From contig JAFDWK010000003.1 of NCBI GenBank assembly GCA_018268515.1, positions 1 to 35,595 of the forward strand: a stretch of DNA of 35,595 bases. The letters run 5' to 3'. The position numbers were made by a program, and so were the translations under genes. The notes under the pieces are model-generated. The model was not told where the DNA came from. It ran no database searches and was given only the letters and a program-made list of their open reading frames with translations. Positions within the stretch are counted from its first letter, which is position 1. Each line of letters begins with the position of its first letter. The DNA comes from Actinomycetota bacterium. Its GTDB lineage: Bacteria; Actinomycetota; Actinomycetes; Actinomycetales; Microbacteriaceae. Shown here piece after piece: positions 22,392-34,039 of the stretch.

Positions 22392-24550
22392 AGGACTCAG
22401 CGCCGGTGACGAGCGAGATCGCGTTCAAGGCCAACGCCGCGTATGAGGGGCTCGACTATCACGCCCTCAACGCGATGCTGAACCTGTACGACGCGGACGG
22501 CAAGATCCAGTTCGACGCGGACAAGCGCGCCGCGCGGGAGTACTTCCTGCAGCACGTGAACCAGAACACCGTGTTCTTCCACTCCCTCAAGGAGCGCCTG
22601 GACTACCTGGTGGAGAAGCAGTACTACGAAGGTGCGGTGCTGGAGAAGTACTCGTTCGACTTCATCCAGAAGCTCAACGACCTGGCCTACTCGAAGAAGT
22701 TCCGCTTCGAGACCTTCCTCGGCGCGTTCAAGTACTACACCAGCTACACGCTGAAGACCTTCGACGGCAAGCGCTACCTCGAGCGCTTCGAGGACCGTGT
22801 CGTGATGACCGCGCTCGCCCTCGCGGACGGCGACGAGAAGCTCGCCACGGGCCTGGTCGAGGAGATCATCTCCGGCCGTTTCCAGCCCGCCACCCCGACC
22901 TTCCTCAACGCCGGCAAGGCGCAGCGCGGCGAGCTGGTCAGCTGCTTCCTGCTGCGCATCGAGGACAACATGGAGTCGATCGCGCGCGGCATCAACTCCG
23001 CCCTGCAGCTCAGCAAGCGCGGCGGCGGCGTGGCGCTGCTGCTGTCGAACATCCGCGAGTCCGGTGCCCCGATCAAGCAGATCGAGAACCAGTCCTCGGG
23101 CATCATCCCCGTGATGAAGCTCCTCGAAGACTCCTTCTCGTACGCCAACCAGCTCGGCGCGCGTCAGGGTGCCGGCGCGGTCTACCTCAGCGCGCACCAC
23201 CCCGACATCATGCGCTTCCTCGACACCAAGCGCGAGAACGCCGACGAGAAGATCCGCATCAAGACCCTGTCGCTGGGCGTGGTCGTCCCGGACATCACGT
23301 TCGAGCTCGCCAAGAACGGCGAGGACATGTACCTGTTCAGCCCGTACGACGTCGAGCGCGTCTACGGAGTGCCGTTCGGCGACATCTCCGTCACCGAGAA
23401 GTACCGCGAGATGGTCGACGACCCGCGCATCAAGAAGACCAAGATCAACGCGCGCGAGTTCTTCCAGACCCTCGCCGAGATCCAGTTCGAGTCGGGCTAC
23501 CCGTACATCATGTTCGAGGACACGGTGAACAAGGCCAACCCGATCAAGGGCCGGATCAACATGTCCAACCTGTGCAGCGAGATCCTGCAGGTGAACACGC
23601 CGACGACGTTCAACGAGGACCTCTCGTACGACCAGATCGGCAAGGACATCTCCTGCAACCTCGGTTCGCTCAACATCGCGCTCGCGATGGACGGCGGCGA
23701 CCTCGCCAAGACCGTCGAGATGAGCATCCGCGCGCTCACCGCGGTCAGCCAGCAGAGCCACATCGCGTCGGTGCGCTCCATCGAGGACGGCAACGATCGG
23801 TCGCACGCGATCGGCCTCGGCCAGATGAACCTGCACGGCTACCTCGCCCGCGAGCACGTCTACTACGGCTCGGAGGAGGGCGTCGACTTCACGAACATCT
23901 ACTTCTATTCGGTGCTGTTCCACGCGCTGACCGCGTCGAACAGGATCGCGATCGAGCGCGGGGAGACCTTCGACGGCTTCGCCGACTCCACCTACGCGTC
24001 GGGCGAGTTCTTCGACAAGTACATCGATCAGGAGTGGGTGCCCGCGACCGACAAGGTCAAGGACATGTTCGCCGGCCACCGCATCCCGACGCAGGAGGAC
24101 TGGAAGGCGCTCAAGGCGTCGATCCAGGAGCACGGGATCTACAACCAGAACCTGCAGGCCGTCCCGCCGACCGGATCCATCTCCTACATCAACAACTCGA
24201 CGAGCTCGATCCACCCGATCGCGGCGAAGGTCGAGATCCGCAAGGAGGGCAAGCTCGGCCGCGTCTACTACCCGGCGGCGTTCATGACGAACGACAACCT
24301 GGAGTACTACCAGGACGCGTACGAGATCGGCTACGAGAAGGTCATCGACACCTACGCCGCGGCCACGCAGCACGTCGACCAGGGACTCTCGCTGACGCTG
24401 TTCTTCAAGGACACCGCCACGACGCGCGACATCAACAAGGCGCAGATCTACGCCTGGCGCAAGGGCATCAAGACGATCTACTACATCCGGCTGCGTCAGA
24501 TGGCACTCGAGGGCACCGACATGTCCGAATGCGTCAGCTGCACGCTGTAA
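22373..24550 (+). CDS. nrdE: Class Ib ribonucleoside-diphosphate reductase alpha subunit NrdE
   Basis: 725 residues from ATG 22373, which overlaps nrdI by 19 bp; a second start, GTG 22388 preceded by GGTGGAAG, would give 720 residues and cannot be excluded. Key features: [20 protein letters not shown], the active-site NLCSEI (Cys and Glu), [15 protein letters not shown], and the C-terminal ECVSCTL with the redox Cys pair that NrdH reduces. It reduces NDPs to dNDPs using the NrdF radical. No ATP-cone is seen at the N-terminus, as expected for class Ib. Confidence 0.96.
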   Translation: MVEATVKDSAPVTSEIAFKANAAYEGLDYHALNAMLNLYDADGKIQFDADKRAAREYFLQHVNQNTVFFHSLKERLDYLVEKQYYEGAVLEKYSFDFIQKLNDLAYSKKFRFETFLGAFKYYTSYTLKTFDGKRYLERFEDRVVMTALALADGDEKLATGLVEEIISGRFQPATPTFLNAGKAQRGELVSCFLLRIEDNMESIARGINSALQLSKRGGGVALLLSNIRESGAPIKQIENQSSGIIPVMKLLEDSFSYANQLGARQGAGAVYLSAHHPDIMRFLDTKRENADEKIRIKTLSLGVVVPDITFELAKNGEDMYLFSPYDVERVYGVPFGDISVTEKYREMVDDPRIKKTKINAREFFQTLAEIQFESGYPYIMFEDTVNKANPIKGRINMSNLCSEILQVNTPTTFNEDLSYDQIGKDISCNLGSLNIALAMDGGDLAKTVEMSIRALTAVSQQSHIASVRSIEDGNDRSHAIGLGQMNLHGYLAREHVYYGSEEGVDFTNIYFYSVLFHALTASNRIAIERGETFDGFADSTYASGEFFDKYIDQEWVPATDKVKDMFAGHRIPTQEDWKALKASIQEHGIYNQNLQAVPPTGSISYINNSTSSIHPIAAKVEIRKEGKLGRVYYPAAFMTNDNLEYYQDAYEIGYEKVIDTYAAATQHVDQGLSLTLFFKDTATTRDINKAQIYAWRKGIKTIYYIRLRQMALEGTDMSECVSCTL

Positions 24551-25564
<1,014 letters not shown>

Positions 25565-25581
25565 GACGCAGCGTGTGAGAG

Positions 25582-25617
25582 TCCCGGATCCGCGATCGTC
25601 ACGGGTCCGGGATTTTT
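25582..25617 (+). terminator. Intrinsic terminator of the nrd operon
   Basis: TCCCGGATCCG (25582-25592) pairs with CGGGTCCGGGA (25602-25612), 11 bp with one G-T wobble and a nine-base loop, followed by five T residues (25613-25617). It is the clearest rho-independent terminator in the window. Confidence 0.85.
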
Positions 25618-25682
25618 CGCATCAGCCGATGCGCAGGCGAGTCCTGATAGCGTCGCCGGAACGGCCGACGACAGGAGAACCG

Positions 25683-26441
25683 GTGACCGATGACCCTACC
25701 CTCGGCCTGACGCTCAGCGGCGGCGGCGCCTACGGCGCCGCCCAGGCCGGCGTGCTGCAGGTGCTCGCGGAGCGCGGCATCCGTCCCGGCATCGTCGCCG
25801 GCACGAGCGCCGGGGCCCTCGTCGGCGCCGCCTACGCCGTCGGCTTCGATGCGGACGCGATCGAGCGCGCGGTGCGCCGCTTCCGATGGAGCGCGATCGC
25901 ACGATGGTCGTCCCGGCCGCGCTGGGGGCTGCTGGACACCCACGCGGTGACCGACGCGATCCACCGCCTCCTCGGACGGGATCCTCTCATCGAGGATCTG
26001 CCGCGGCGCTTCGGCGCCTATGCGACCGACCTGCGCACGCGCCGCGGCGTGATCCTCGACCGCGGGCCGCTCAGCACGGCGCTGCGCTCGACCATCGCCG
26101 TGCCCGGCGTACTCCCGCCGGTCCGCCGCGACGGCGGACTGCTCGCAGACGGCGGCATGATCGACAACGTCCCCGACACGGTGACCCGGGCGCTCGGCGC
26201 GGAACGCACGATCGTCGTGCGGCTGCACGCCAAGTGGGAGAACGTGCGGATGATGCGCACGGTCACCGCGACGTCGGACCTGGTCGCCGACCCGACCGTC
26301 ATCCTCATCCAGCCCGAGATGGACCGCATGGCGCAGTGGATGATGAAGGACGTTCCGCGGCTCATCGCGGAGGGGCGCCGGGCCGCCGAGACGGCCCTCG
26401 ACGCCGCGCATCGCGATGGCCGGCTGCAGCCCGTCGTCTGA
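25683..26441 (+). CDS. Patatin-like phospholipase (RssA/YchK type)
   Basis: 252 residues. All patatin elements are intact: oxyanion-hole loop LSGGGAYGAAQAGVL, the nucleophile elbow GTSAG, and the catalytic Asp in LADGGMIDNVP. These serine hydrolases use a Ser-Asp dyad on lipid acyl esters. The start is GTG 25683, with AGGAGA six bases upstream; the longer open frame back to 25575 runs through the nrd terminator and is discarded. No signal peptide; likely cytoplasmic. Confidence 0.92.
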   Translation: MTDDPTLGLTLSGGGAYGAAQAGVLQVLAERGIRPGIVAGTSAGALVGAAYAVGFDADAIERAVRRFRWSAIARWSSRPRWGLLDTHAVTDAIHRLLGRDPLIEDLPRRFGAYATDLRTRRGVILDRGPLSTALRSTIAVPGVLPPVRRDGGLLADGGMIDNVPDTVTRALGAERTIVVRLHAKWENVRMMRTVTATSDLVADPTVILIQPEMDRMAQWMMKDVPRLIAEGRRAAETALDAAHRDGRLQPVV

Positions 26442-26552
26442 ACTGCGCATACCCGTCCGCGCATATGCGGTCGCGTAGCGTGGGACCAGCGATCGGCGTC
26501 CGCCCTTGGCTCCAGCTCCGGCCTCTGCCGGACCCAGGGAAAGCGCTCATCG

Positions 26553-27662
26553 ATGTCCTCCGCACACACTGAAGCCCCGTCACGTCTGGGCCCCGTCCGG
26601 CAGACCTACGCACGCCAGGAGGACTTCCCGCACGTCGCCCGCGCGTTCGTCGACGTGTCGCGGGTCGTGCGCGAGATGGGGTTGATGCAGCGCACCCCGT
26701 GGTTCTACGCCCTCGTCGCGGCGGGGCTCGCGGTCGCCTTCGGCGGTGCGGTCACCGGATTCATCCTCTTCGGAGACAGCTGGTTCCAGCTCCTCATCGC
26801 CGCCGCCTTCGGGATCCTGTTCACGCAGGTCGCGTTCCTCGCGCACGAGGCCGCCCATCGGCAGGTCCTCGCCTCCGGACCCGCGAACGACCGGCTGGCC
26901 CGGGTGCTGGCCGCGGTGGTCGGCATGAGCTATTCGTGGTGGGACTCGAAGCACAGCCGCCACCACGCCAACCCGAATCGGGTGGGCAAGGATCCGGACA
27001 TCGAGGTCGACACGATCTCCTTCCTCGACGAGGACGCCGCGCAGGCGCGCGGACTGCGCCGGCTGATCACCCGCAAGCAGGGCTGGTTGTTCTTCCCGCT
27101 GCTGACCCTGGAGGGGCTGAACCTGCACTACCTCGGCTTCAAGCACCTCGCACGCCGCGAACCGGTGAAGAACCGCTGGTCCGAGATCGGCATGCTGGCC
27201 GTGCGCTTCGCCCTCGTGCTGACGCCGATCTTCCTGGTGCTCCCGCTCGGCAAAGCCGCCGCGTTCCTCGGCGTCATGCTCGCCGTCTTCGGCGTGTACA
27301 TGGGAGCGTCCTTCGCGCCGAACCACAAGGGCATGGCCGTGATCGCCCCGGACGCCCGGCTCGACTTCTTCTCCAAGCAGGTGCACACCTCGCGCAACAT
27401 CCGCGGGGGATGGTGGGCCACCGCTCTCATGGGCGGACTGAACTACCAGGTCGAGCATCATCTGTTCCCGAGCATGTCCCGGATGCATCTCGCCCAGACC
27501 AGTGAGATCGTGCGGGAGTTCTGCGACACGCACGGCGTCCCCTACACGGAGACCTCCCTCTGGCGGTCGTACGCGATCGTCATCGACTACCTCAATGGCG
27601 TGGGTCTCGCCGCACGGGATCCGTTCGACTGCCCCATGGTCGGGCAGTACCGACGCGCCTGA
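26553..27662 (+). CDS. Fatty acid desaturase, membrane di-iron (acyl-CoA/linoleoyl-CoA type)
   Basis: 369 residues. The three histidine boxes are HEAAH (98-102), HSRHH (134-138) and QVEHH (299-303), the last having the Q..HH form typical of acyl-lipid/front-end-like desaturases. Four hydrophobic spans lie in two pairs around residues 51-95 and 215-255. Introduces double bonds into acyl chains, needing an electron donor not present in the window. Start ATG 26553, preceded by GGGAAAG at some distance; a TAGCGT -10-like box lies about 75 bp upstream. Convergent with the SRPBCC gene. Confidence 0.93.
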   Translation: MSSAHTEAPSRLGPVRQTYARQEDFPHVARAFVDVSRVVREMGLMQRTPWFYALVAAGLAVAFGGAVTGFILFGDSWFQLLIAAAFGILFTQVAFLAHEAAHRQVLASGPANDRLARVLAAVVGMSYSWWDSKHSRHHANPNRVGKDPDIEVDTISFLDEDAAQARGLRRLITRKQGWLFFPLLTLEGLNLHYLGFKHLARREPVKNRWSEIGMLAVRFALVLTPIFLVLPLGKAAAFLGVMLAVFGVYMGASFAPNHKGMAVIAPDARLDFFSKQVHTSRNIRGGWWATALMGGLNYQVEHHLFPSMSRMHLAQTSEIVREFCDTHGVPYTETSLWRSYAIVIDYLNGVGLAARDPFDCPMVGQYRRA

Positions 27663-27682
27663 GGGCGTCGACGGGATCCGTT

Positions 27683-28117
27683 TCAGGCCGTCTCGACCGT
27701 CCGTTTCAGAGCCTGCAGCATCTGCTCCCACATGCCCTGCGAGTGCCGGGCGGCCTCGGCCGAGGCGTTGTTGCTCTGCGACAGCGTCACGCGGGTCGTC
27801 GGGCCGTCCTCGGAGAGTGCGAACTCGAGCGTGTGATGGTTCTCCGGCAGGTCCGGCGCTCCGCTCAGCGGGCTGAAGTGGGTGAGCCGGAGCAGCCGGG
27901 GCGGATCGAATGCGAGGATCTCGCCCGTGTCCTGATAGCGGGCGCCGTTCCACTCGCCGTCCCAGGTGATGGGGGATCCGGGCTCCCAGCTGGTGCGGAC
28001 GACGGCCCCGAACCACAGTTCCGGCAGTCGATCCGGATCGGTGAGCGCATCCCAGATCCGCTGCCCTGATGCCGAGATCGAGATCTCTGCCGTCGCGAGA
28101 TGGTCTTCTGATGTCAT
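27683..28117 (-). CDS. SRPBCC (AHSA1/START-like) family protein
   Basis: 144 residues. ATAEISISASGQRIWDALTD with PELWFGAVVRTSWEPGSPIT and the C-terminal GMWEQMLQALKRTVE are typical of AHSA1-like SRPBCC proteins, which form a hydrophobic ligand-binding cup. The ligand is unknown. Start ATG 28115-28117, with GAGGAG seven bases upstream; the open frame continues far upstream only as antisense shadow of the acyl-CoA dehydrogenase. Confidence 0.9.
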   Translation of the reverse strand: MTSEDHLATAEISISASGQRIWDALTDPDRLPELWFGAVVRTSWEPGSPITWDGEWNGARYQDTGEILAFDPPRLLRLTHFSPLSGAPDLPENHHTLEFALSEDGPTTRVTLSQSNNASAEAARHSQGMWEQMLQALKRTVETA

Positions 28118-28239
28118 GTCGGTGCTCCTCGGATCCGCCCTGTCGAGTATGCGCCGCGACGAGTGCGGCGTCCAGGGCGGGGAACAGCCGTGGCGGACCG
28201 CGGTGGGCGCCGACGCCTTCCGCGACGAAGGGGAGTGAA

Positions 28240-28269
28240 ACTGAGTCTCGCGTATACTGAGTCCGAGTC
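28240..28269 (+). promoter_or_regulatory. Promoter with ACTGAGTC direct repeats before the acyl-CoA dehydrogenase
   Basis: TATACT (28253-28258) is a good -10. Two perfect ACTGAGTC copies (28240-28247 and 28256-28263) start 16 bp apart, and CGAGTC follows at 28264-28269, so the -10 is bracketed and overlapped by repeats. A TetR-like or other fatty-acid regulator is a reasonable guess; none is encoded nearby. Confidence 0.5.
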
Positions 28270-28300
28270 TCATTCGCAGTGCCGCAGATTGGAGCCCCCG

Positions 28301-30016
28301 ATGGCCAGCGACTACACCCCTCCCGTCTCGGATTACGCCTTCCTCTACGGTGAGGCGTTCGGCGTCGACCTGGTGGCGCGCGGCACCGGCGGCGCGTTCA
28401 GCGCGGAGGATGCGACCGAGATCATCGCGGGCGCCGGTGAGTTCGCGGCCAACGTGCTCGCGCCCCTCGAGACGGTCGGCGACCGGGAGGGCGCCCGTCT
28501 CGAAGACGGCCAGGTGCACCTTCCTGCGGGATTCGCCGAGGCGTACAAGGCGTTCGTGGAGGCCGGCTGGGTCACCGCCGAGGCCCCGGAGTCGGCAGGG
28601 GGCGATGGTCTTCCCGGATCCATCCGCGCCGGTCTCGGTGAGGTGTGGAACGCCTCCAACGCCGCGTTCGCCCTGTGCTGGTTGCTGACGGCCGGCCAGA
28701 TCCACGCGCTCGACGCGGTGGCCTCCGACGAGATCCGCGCCACCTACCTGACCAAGCTGGTCTCCGGTGAGTGGACGGGGACGATGAACCTCACCGAGCC
28801 CGAGGCGGGCACCGACCTCGGCGCGATCCGCACCATGGCGACGCCGCGCGCCGACGGGTCGTGGGGGATCAGCGGTCAGAAGATCTTCATCACCTGGGGC
28901 GACCACGACGTCGCCGACAACATCGTGCATCTCGTGCTCGCGCGCACACCCGACGCGCCGGCGGGCGCGAAGGGGCTGTCGCTGTTCGTCGCCCCGAAGC
29001 GGCTGGTGAACGGCGATGGCTCGCTCGGCGGCCGCAACGCCGTCACCACCGTCGCGATCGAGCACAAGCTCGGCATCCACGGCAGCCCGACCTGCGTGCT
29101 CGCCTACGAGGACGCCACCGGCTACCTCGTCGGCGAGGTCGGCGGGGGACTGGCCGGCATGTTCGTGATGATGAACTCGGCCCGCGCGGGCATGGGCTTC
29201 CAGGCCACGGGAATCGCCGACCGCGCGCTCCAGCGCGCCGCGGCGTATGCGGACGATCGCCGTCAGGGCGCGGTCCTCGATCGTCCTGCGGGCACACCGA
29301 TCGCCGGACACCCCGACGTGCGCCGGCTGCTGCTGTCGATGCAGAGCAAGGTCTTCGCGATGCGCGCGCTGGGCGTCTACCTCGGCGACCTCTTCGACCG
29401 CGCGGAGGCGGACGGCACCGGGGCGCTCGCCGAGTTCTTCGTGCCGGTGCTCAAGGGCTGGACGACCGAGGATGCCGTGGCGCTGACCAGCGACGCCATC
29501 CAGGTGCACGGCGGCATGGGCTTCATCGAGGAGACCGGCGTCGCGCAGCACTACCGCGACGCCCGGATCATGCCGATCTACGAGGGCACGACGGCGATCC
29601 AGTCGAACGACCTGATCGGCCGCAAGCTCATCCGCGACGGCGGCGCCACCGCCGCATCGCTGTTCGCGCAGATCGCCGAGACCGCCGCTGCCCTGCGCGG
29701 GATCGAGCACCCGGTCGCGCAGCGCACCGCGGCGCGGCTGGATCGCGCGATCGCGTCGGCACGGGCCGCGACGACGTCGCTGCTGGGCTTCGGCGCCACG
29801 CGCGATGCGTACGGGGTGAGTGTGCCCTATCTCATGCTGCTGGGCACTCTCGCCGGAGGCTGGATGCACGCCCTGGCCCTGGTCGCCGTGCTCGCGCACG
29901 ACACGCAGTCCGACGAGGACACCACACGCATCGTCTCCGCCGACTTCTACGGGGCGCACCATCTGCCCCGGGTGCACATGCTCGCCGAGACGGTCGCCGC
30001 CGGCGAGGTCGTCTGA
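28301..30016 (+). CDS. Acyl-CoA dehydrogenase
   Basis: 571 residues, about the length of the longer (C-terminally extended) family branch. FAD and substrate region: GTMNLTEPEAGTDLGAIRT and GSWGISGQKIFITWGDHD; QVHGGMGFIEETGVAQHYRD and IMPIYEGTTAIQSNDLIGRK are the C-terminal FAD-binding signature, and Glu of the YEGTTAIQ segment is in the position of the catalytic base. Oxidises acyl-CoA to 2-enoyl-CoA with FAD in beta-oxidation. Start ATG 28301 has GGAG seven bases upstream. Neighbouring desaturase and patatin also act on lipids. Confidence 0.93.
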   Translation: MASDYTPPVSDYAFLYGEAFGVDLVARGTGGAFSAEDATEIIAGAGEFAANVLAPLETVGDREGARLEDGQVHLPAGFAEAYKAFVEAGWVTAEAPESAGGDGLPGSIRAGLGEVWNASNAAFALCWLLTAGQIHALDAVASDEIRATYLTKLVSGEWTGTMNLTEPEAGTDLGAIRTMATPRADGSWGISGQKIFITWGDHDVADNIVHLVLARTPDAPAGAKGLSLFVAPKRLVNGDGSLGGRNAVTTVAIEHKLGIHGSPTCVLAYEDATGYLVGEVGGGLAGMFVMMNSARAGMGFQATGIADRALQRAAAYADDRRQGAVLDRPAGTPIAGHPDVRRLLLSMQSKVFAMRALGVYLGDLFDRAEADGTGALAEFFVPVLKGWTTEDAVALTSDAIQVHGGMGFIEETGVAQHYRDARIMPIYEGTTAIQSNDLIGRKLIRDGGATAASLFAQIAETAAALRGIEHPVAQRTAARLDRAIASARAATTSLLGFGATRDAYGVSVPYLMLLGTLAGGWMHALALVAVLAHDTQSDEDTTRIVSADFYGAHHLPRVHMLAETVAAGEVV

Positions 30017-30038
30017 GCATCGCACGTCGCGCACGCGT

Positions 30039-30095
30039 TGAGGCGGGCGGATCCGGTCCCTTCGACAGACTCAGGGACCGGATCCGCCCGCCTCA
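30039..30095. terminator. Long bidirectional hairpin between convergent genes
   Basis: Two 22-base arms (30039-30060 and 30074-30095) are perfectly complementary, with a 13-base loop. The hairpin lies between the acyl-CoA dehydrogenase stop (30016) and the pgi stop (30105). No T-run follows. The inner part coincides with the dispersed repeat seen before nrdI. Confidence 0.7.
30058..30080 (+). repeat. Second copy of the CCCTTCGA...CTCAGGGACCG repeat
   Basis: Matches the copy at 21928-21950 at 21 of 23 positions. Here it forms the loop and inner stem of the long terminator hairpin. Confidence 0.55.
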
Positions 30096-30104
30096 TCTGC
30101 GTGA

Positions 30105-31784
<1,680 letters not shown>

Positions 31785-31789
31785 GCGTC

Positions 31790-31801
31790 CACGCTAGCGT
31801 G
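31790..31801 (-). promoter_or_regulatory. Palindrome over the pgi -10 box
   Basis: CACGCTAGCGTG is a perfect 12-bp palindrome; its TAGCGT half (minus strand, 31791-31796) is the -10 candidate, six bases before the ATG. Could be an operator, or a chance result of a GC-rich -10. Confidence 0.4.
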
Positions 31802-31897
31802 CGGGAGACACCGCGTGCGGATGATGTCCGGCTCACGCATCCCGCGCCGACCGGGCGATGGGACGAGGCACGCACAGTACCCCGCCCCACCGCATGA

Positions 31898-32281
31898 TCA
31901 GGCCCGGTTCGCGTAGTCCGGCAGTTGCTGCAGCGTCCAGCGGTTGCCGTCGGGATCGGCGAACGTGACGAAGCGCCCCCAGGCCTGCTCGTCGACGTCC
32001 GTGGCCTCCGCCCCGACGCTGCGCAGGTGGGCGAGCGCCTCGTCGGCATCCGGCACGACCACCTGAATCGAGTTCTGCTGGCCGGGCAGCATCCCGGGGT
32101 CGCCGAGGTTGGTGCCGAAGGCGATCGAGCAGGCGGATCCGGGAGGCGTCATCTGCACGAAACGCAGCCCCTCGAACGGCGTCTGGTCGTGGTCGGCGTG
32201 GAAGCCGATCCGCTCGTAGAACTCCTTCGCACGGTCGACATCCGTGACCGGCACGAAGATGAGCTCGATCTTCCAGTCCAT
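31898..32281 (-). CDS. VOC (glyoxalase/bleomycin-resistance-like) family protein
   Basis: 127 residues. MDWKIELIFVPVTDVDRAKE, GFHADHDQTPFEGLRFVQM and VTFADPDGNRWTLQQLP form one beta-alpha-beta-beta-beta glyoxalase repeat pair. Such proteins bind a metal and small substrates; which one is unknown. Start ATG 32279-32281 with AAGGAG eight bases upstream. A longer open frame reaches 32449 through a tandem repeat and is rejected as the start. Confidence 0.9.
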   Translation of the reverse strand: MDWKIELIFVPVTDVDRAKEFYERIGFHADHDQTPFEGLRFVQMTPPGSACSIAFGTNLGDPGMLPGQQNSIQVVVPDADEALAHLRSVGAEATDVDEQAWGRFVTFADPDGNRWTLQQLPDYANRA

Positions 32282-32293
32282 GCTGCACACTCC

Positions 32294-32335
32294 TTGATGG
32301 GGAGAACCTTGATGTTGATGGGGAGAACCTTGATG
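32294..32335 (-). repeat. Perfect 21-bp tandem duplication in the VOC gene leader
   Basis: Two identical 21-bp units (32294-32314, 32315-32335), each starting TTGATGGGGAGAACC on the plus strand. They end 12 bp before the VOC ATG, just upstream of its AAGGAG. Being 21 bp, a third unit or deletion would keep frame in the longer open reading frame. Confidence 0.8.
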
Positions 32336-32549
32336 CGGGCGAACCCATGGCGGCGGTGGCGCCGTCGTCCCGACGCTACGCCGGGGGTCGGACATCCGGC
32401 GCGATCCTGCAACCGCGAGCATCGGCGTGATCGCAGCGACCGCGATCATCGGCGCGGCGGCGCTGCTCGTGCGCGGCGGAGCCGGAGAAGAGACCTTGTC
32501 GAAACTGCGGTGCGACTCGGCGGATCCCGTCGATCACTCCTTCCTCTTG

Positions 32550-32569
32550 TCGAACATTAGTGCTAAACT
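32550..32569 (+). promoter_or_regulatory. Promoter of the HNH gene with a possible half SOS box
   Basis: TAAACT (32564-32569) ends six bases before the ATG at 32576. TCGAACA at 32550-32556 matches the left half of the actinobacterial LexA box (TCGAAC-N4-GTTCGA), but the right half is not conserved. The five G residues before the ATG could also act as a ribosome-binding site. Confidence 0.4.
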
Positions 32570-32575
32570 CGGGGG

Positions 32576-33952
32576 ATGGAAGCGATCATCCCGAACCCCG
32601 ACGAGGAGCCCGTCGATGACGGTGCCTCCCGGGTGATGGTGGTGGATGAGACGTTCCTCGCGGCGCGGATTCTCGACGGTCTGCAGGAGGACGATGTCGC
32701 GTTGAATCAGCGGGCGGTGCGACGCGCGGAGCGGATCGTGGAGGTCGTGGATCTTGCCCGCAGGCATCCCGAGATCTACACGATCGGCGACGGCCCGGAT
32801 GATGCGGATCACGCGCGGCGCTCGGTGTTCTTCGATGTCGCACTGCGGTTGCAGATCTCGGAGAACGAGGCCCGCGCGCTGGAATGCGCCGCGACGACCG
32901 CCGCCGAGCATCTGCCGTTGCTGTGGGAGCATGCCCGCGACGGATTCGTGTCCCTCCGGTTCGTGGAGACCGCCGTGTCCGCTGTGCTGCGGCTGCGTGC
33001 GCCGGTCGGCGCCGACCCCGCCGCTCAGGCGTATGCGCGCGATGCGATCGACCTCATCGACCGGACCGCATCGACGTGGGCGTTGAGTCTGCCGGTGAGC
33101 ACGTTCCGCCGGCGGATGACGATTCTCACCGACCGGCTGGATCCGACCCCTCCCGCGCACAGGCATGCCCGGGGGATGGCGGATCGCCGGGTCGTGGTGG
33201 AAGACGCCGGTGACGGGATGAGCTGGCTGATGGCCTTGATCCCGACGGTGAAGGCGACGGCGATCAAACGACGTCTCACGTCGACGGCGAAACACCTGCA
33301 GAAGGACCGCCGTGAAGGGCGCACTCGGGATCAGGTCCGCGCCGATCTGTTGTGCGACTGGATGCTGGGCGTCGGCACGGCTACCGCGGTGAAGACGACG
33401 GTGTTCGTCACCGTCCCCGTGGGGCTGCTCACCGGCGAGAGCGTGGCGACGGCACCGTCGACAGCGTTCATGCCCGCGGCCGAGTTCGCGTCGAAGGACG
33501 TGGTGGGAGCGACTTTCGCGGGGAATCCGGTCGCTTCGGCCACCGAGGCGCAGTTGGTCGGGCACGGTCCGATCGATGCCGCCACGGCCCGGCAGGCGTT
33601 CCTGGACGCGACCGGGTTCCGGCGGGTGATCACGGATCCGGTGCGCGGGGTGATCCTGAACATGGATCGCCGCACGTATCGGCCGACGAAGGCGCAGCGC
33701 GACTGGCTCGTCCTGCAGCATGGCACCTGCGCCCGTGATGGATGCGACCGGCTTGCGCTGGACGCCGATGTCGACCATGAACGCGCCTGGGCCCACGGCG
33801 GCGCCACCGACGTCGGCAACCTGCGGCCGCTGTGCCCCGCCGACCACGTCCGCCGTCACCGCACCCGGATCATCTACCGCCCCCGTGAGGATGACACGGT
33901 GCAGGTCGCCACCCCCACCGGGTTCCGCACCAGCGACCCGCCGCCCTTCTGA
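32576..33952 (+). CDS. DUF222 domain HNH endonuclease
   Basis: 458 residues: an N-terminal DUF222 region (about 20-350) and a C-terminal HNH nuclease at about 383-428, CARDGCDRLALDADVDHERA followed by HGGATDVGNLRPLCPADHVRRH. The two CxxxxC-like metal ligands and the DH-N-H triad are intact. This family occurs in many copies per genome in actinobacteria (13E12-like) and is thought to be mobile or defence-related; its target is unknown. Start ATG 32576. Confidence 0.93.
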   Translation: MEAIIPNPDEEPVDDGASRVMVVDETFLAARILDGLQEDDVALNQRAVRRAERIVEVVDLARRHPEIYTIGDGPDDADHARRSVFFDVALRLQISENEARALECAATTAAEHLPLLWEHARDGFVSLRFVETAVSAVLRLRAPVGADPAAQAYARDAIDLIDRTASTWALSLPVSTFRRRMTILTDRLDPTPPAHRHARGMADRRVVVEDAGDGMSWLMALIPTVKATAIKRRLTSTAKHLQKDRREGRTRDQVRADLLCDWMLGVGTATAVKTTVFVTVPVGLLTGESVATAPSTAFMPAAEFASKDVVGATFAGNPVASATEAQLVGHGPIDAATARQAFLDATGFRRVITDPVRGVILNMDRRTYRPTKAQRDWLVLQHGTCARDGCDRLALDADVDHERAWAHGGATDVGNLRPLCPADHVRRHRTRIIYRPREDDTVQVATPTGFRTSDPPPF

Positions 33953-34039
33953 GAACAGCCGTTCACTCGTGCACCCACGATCTTCCTCCGGAACCGGGCC
34001 GCAGGGCAACGAACGCACCGGCATGGGGGACAATGGGCC

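Noticed and set aside
26460-26469. CGCATATGCG palindrome before the desaturase gene
   Set aside because: Ten bases only, not aligned with a convincing promoter; chance is likely.
32282-32449. Upstream extension of the VOC protein through the tandem repeat
   Set aside because: The internal ATG at 32281 has AAGGAG at proper spacing and begins the conserved domain; the extension is repeat-coded and low-complexity.
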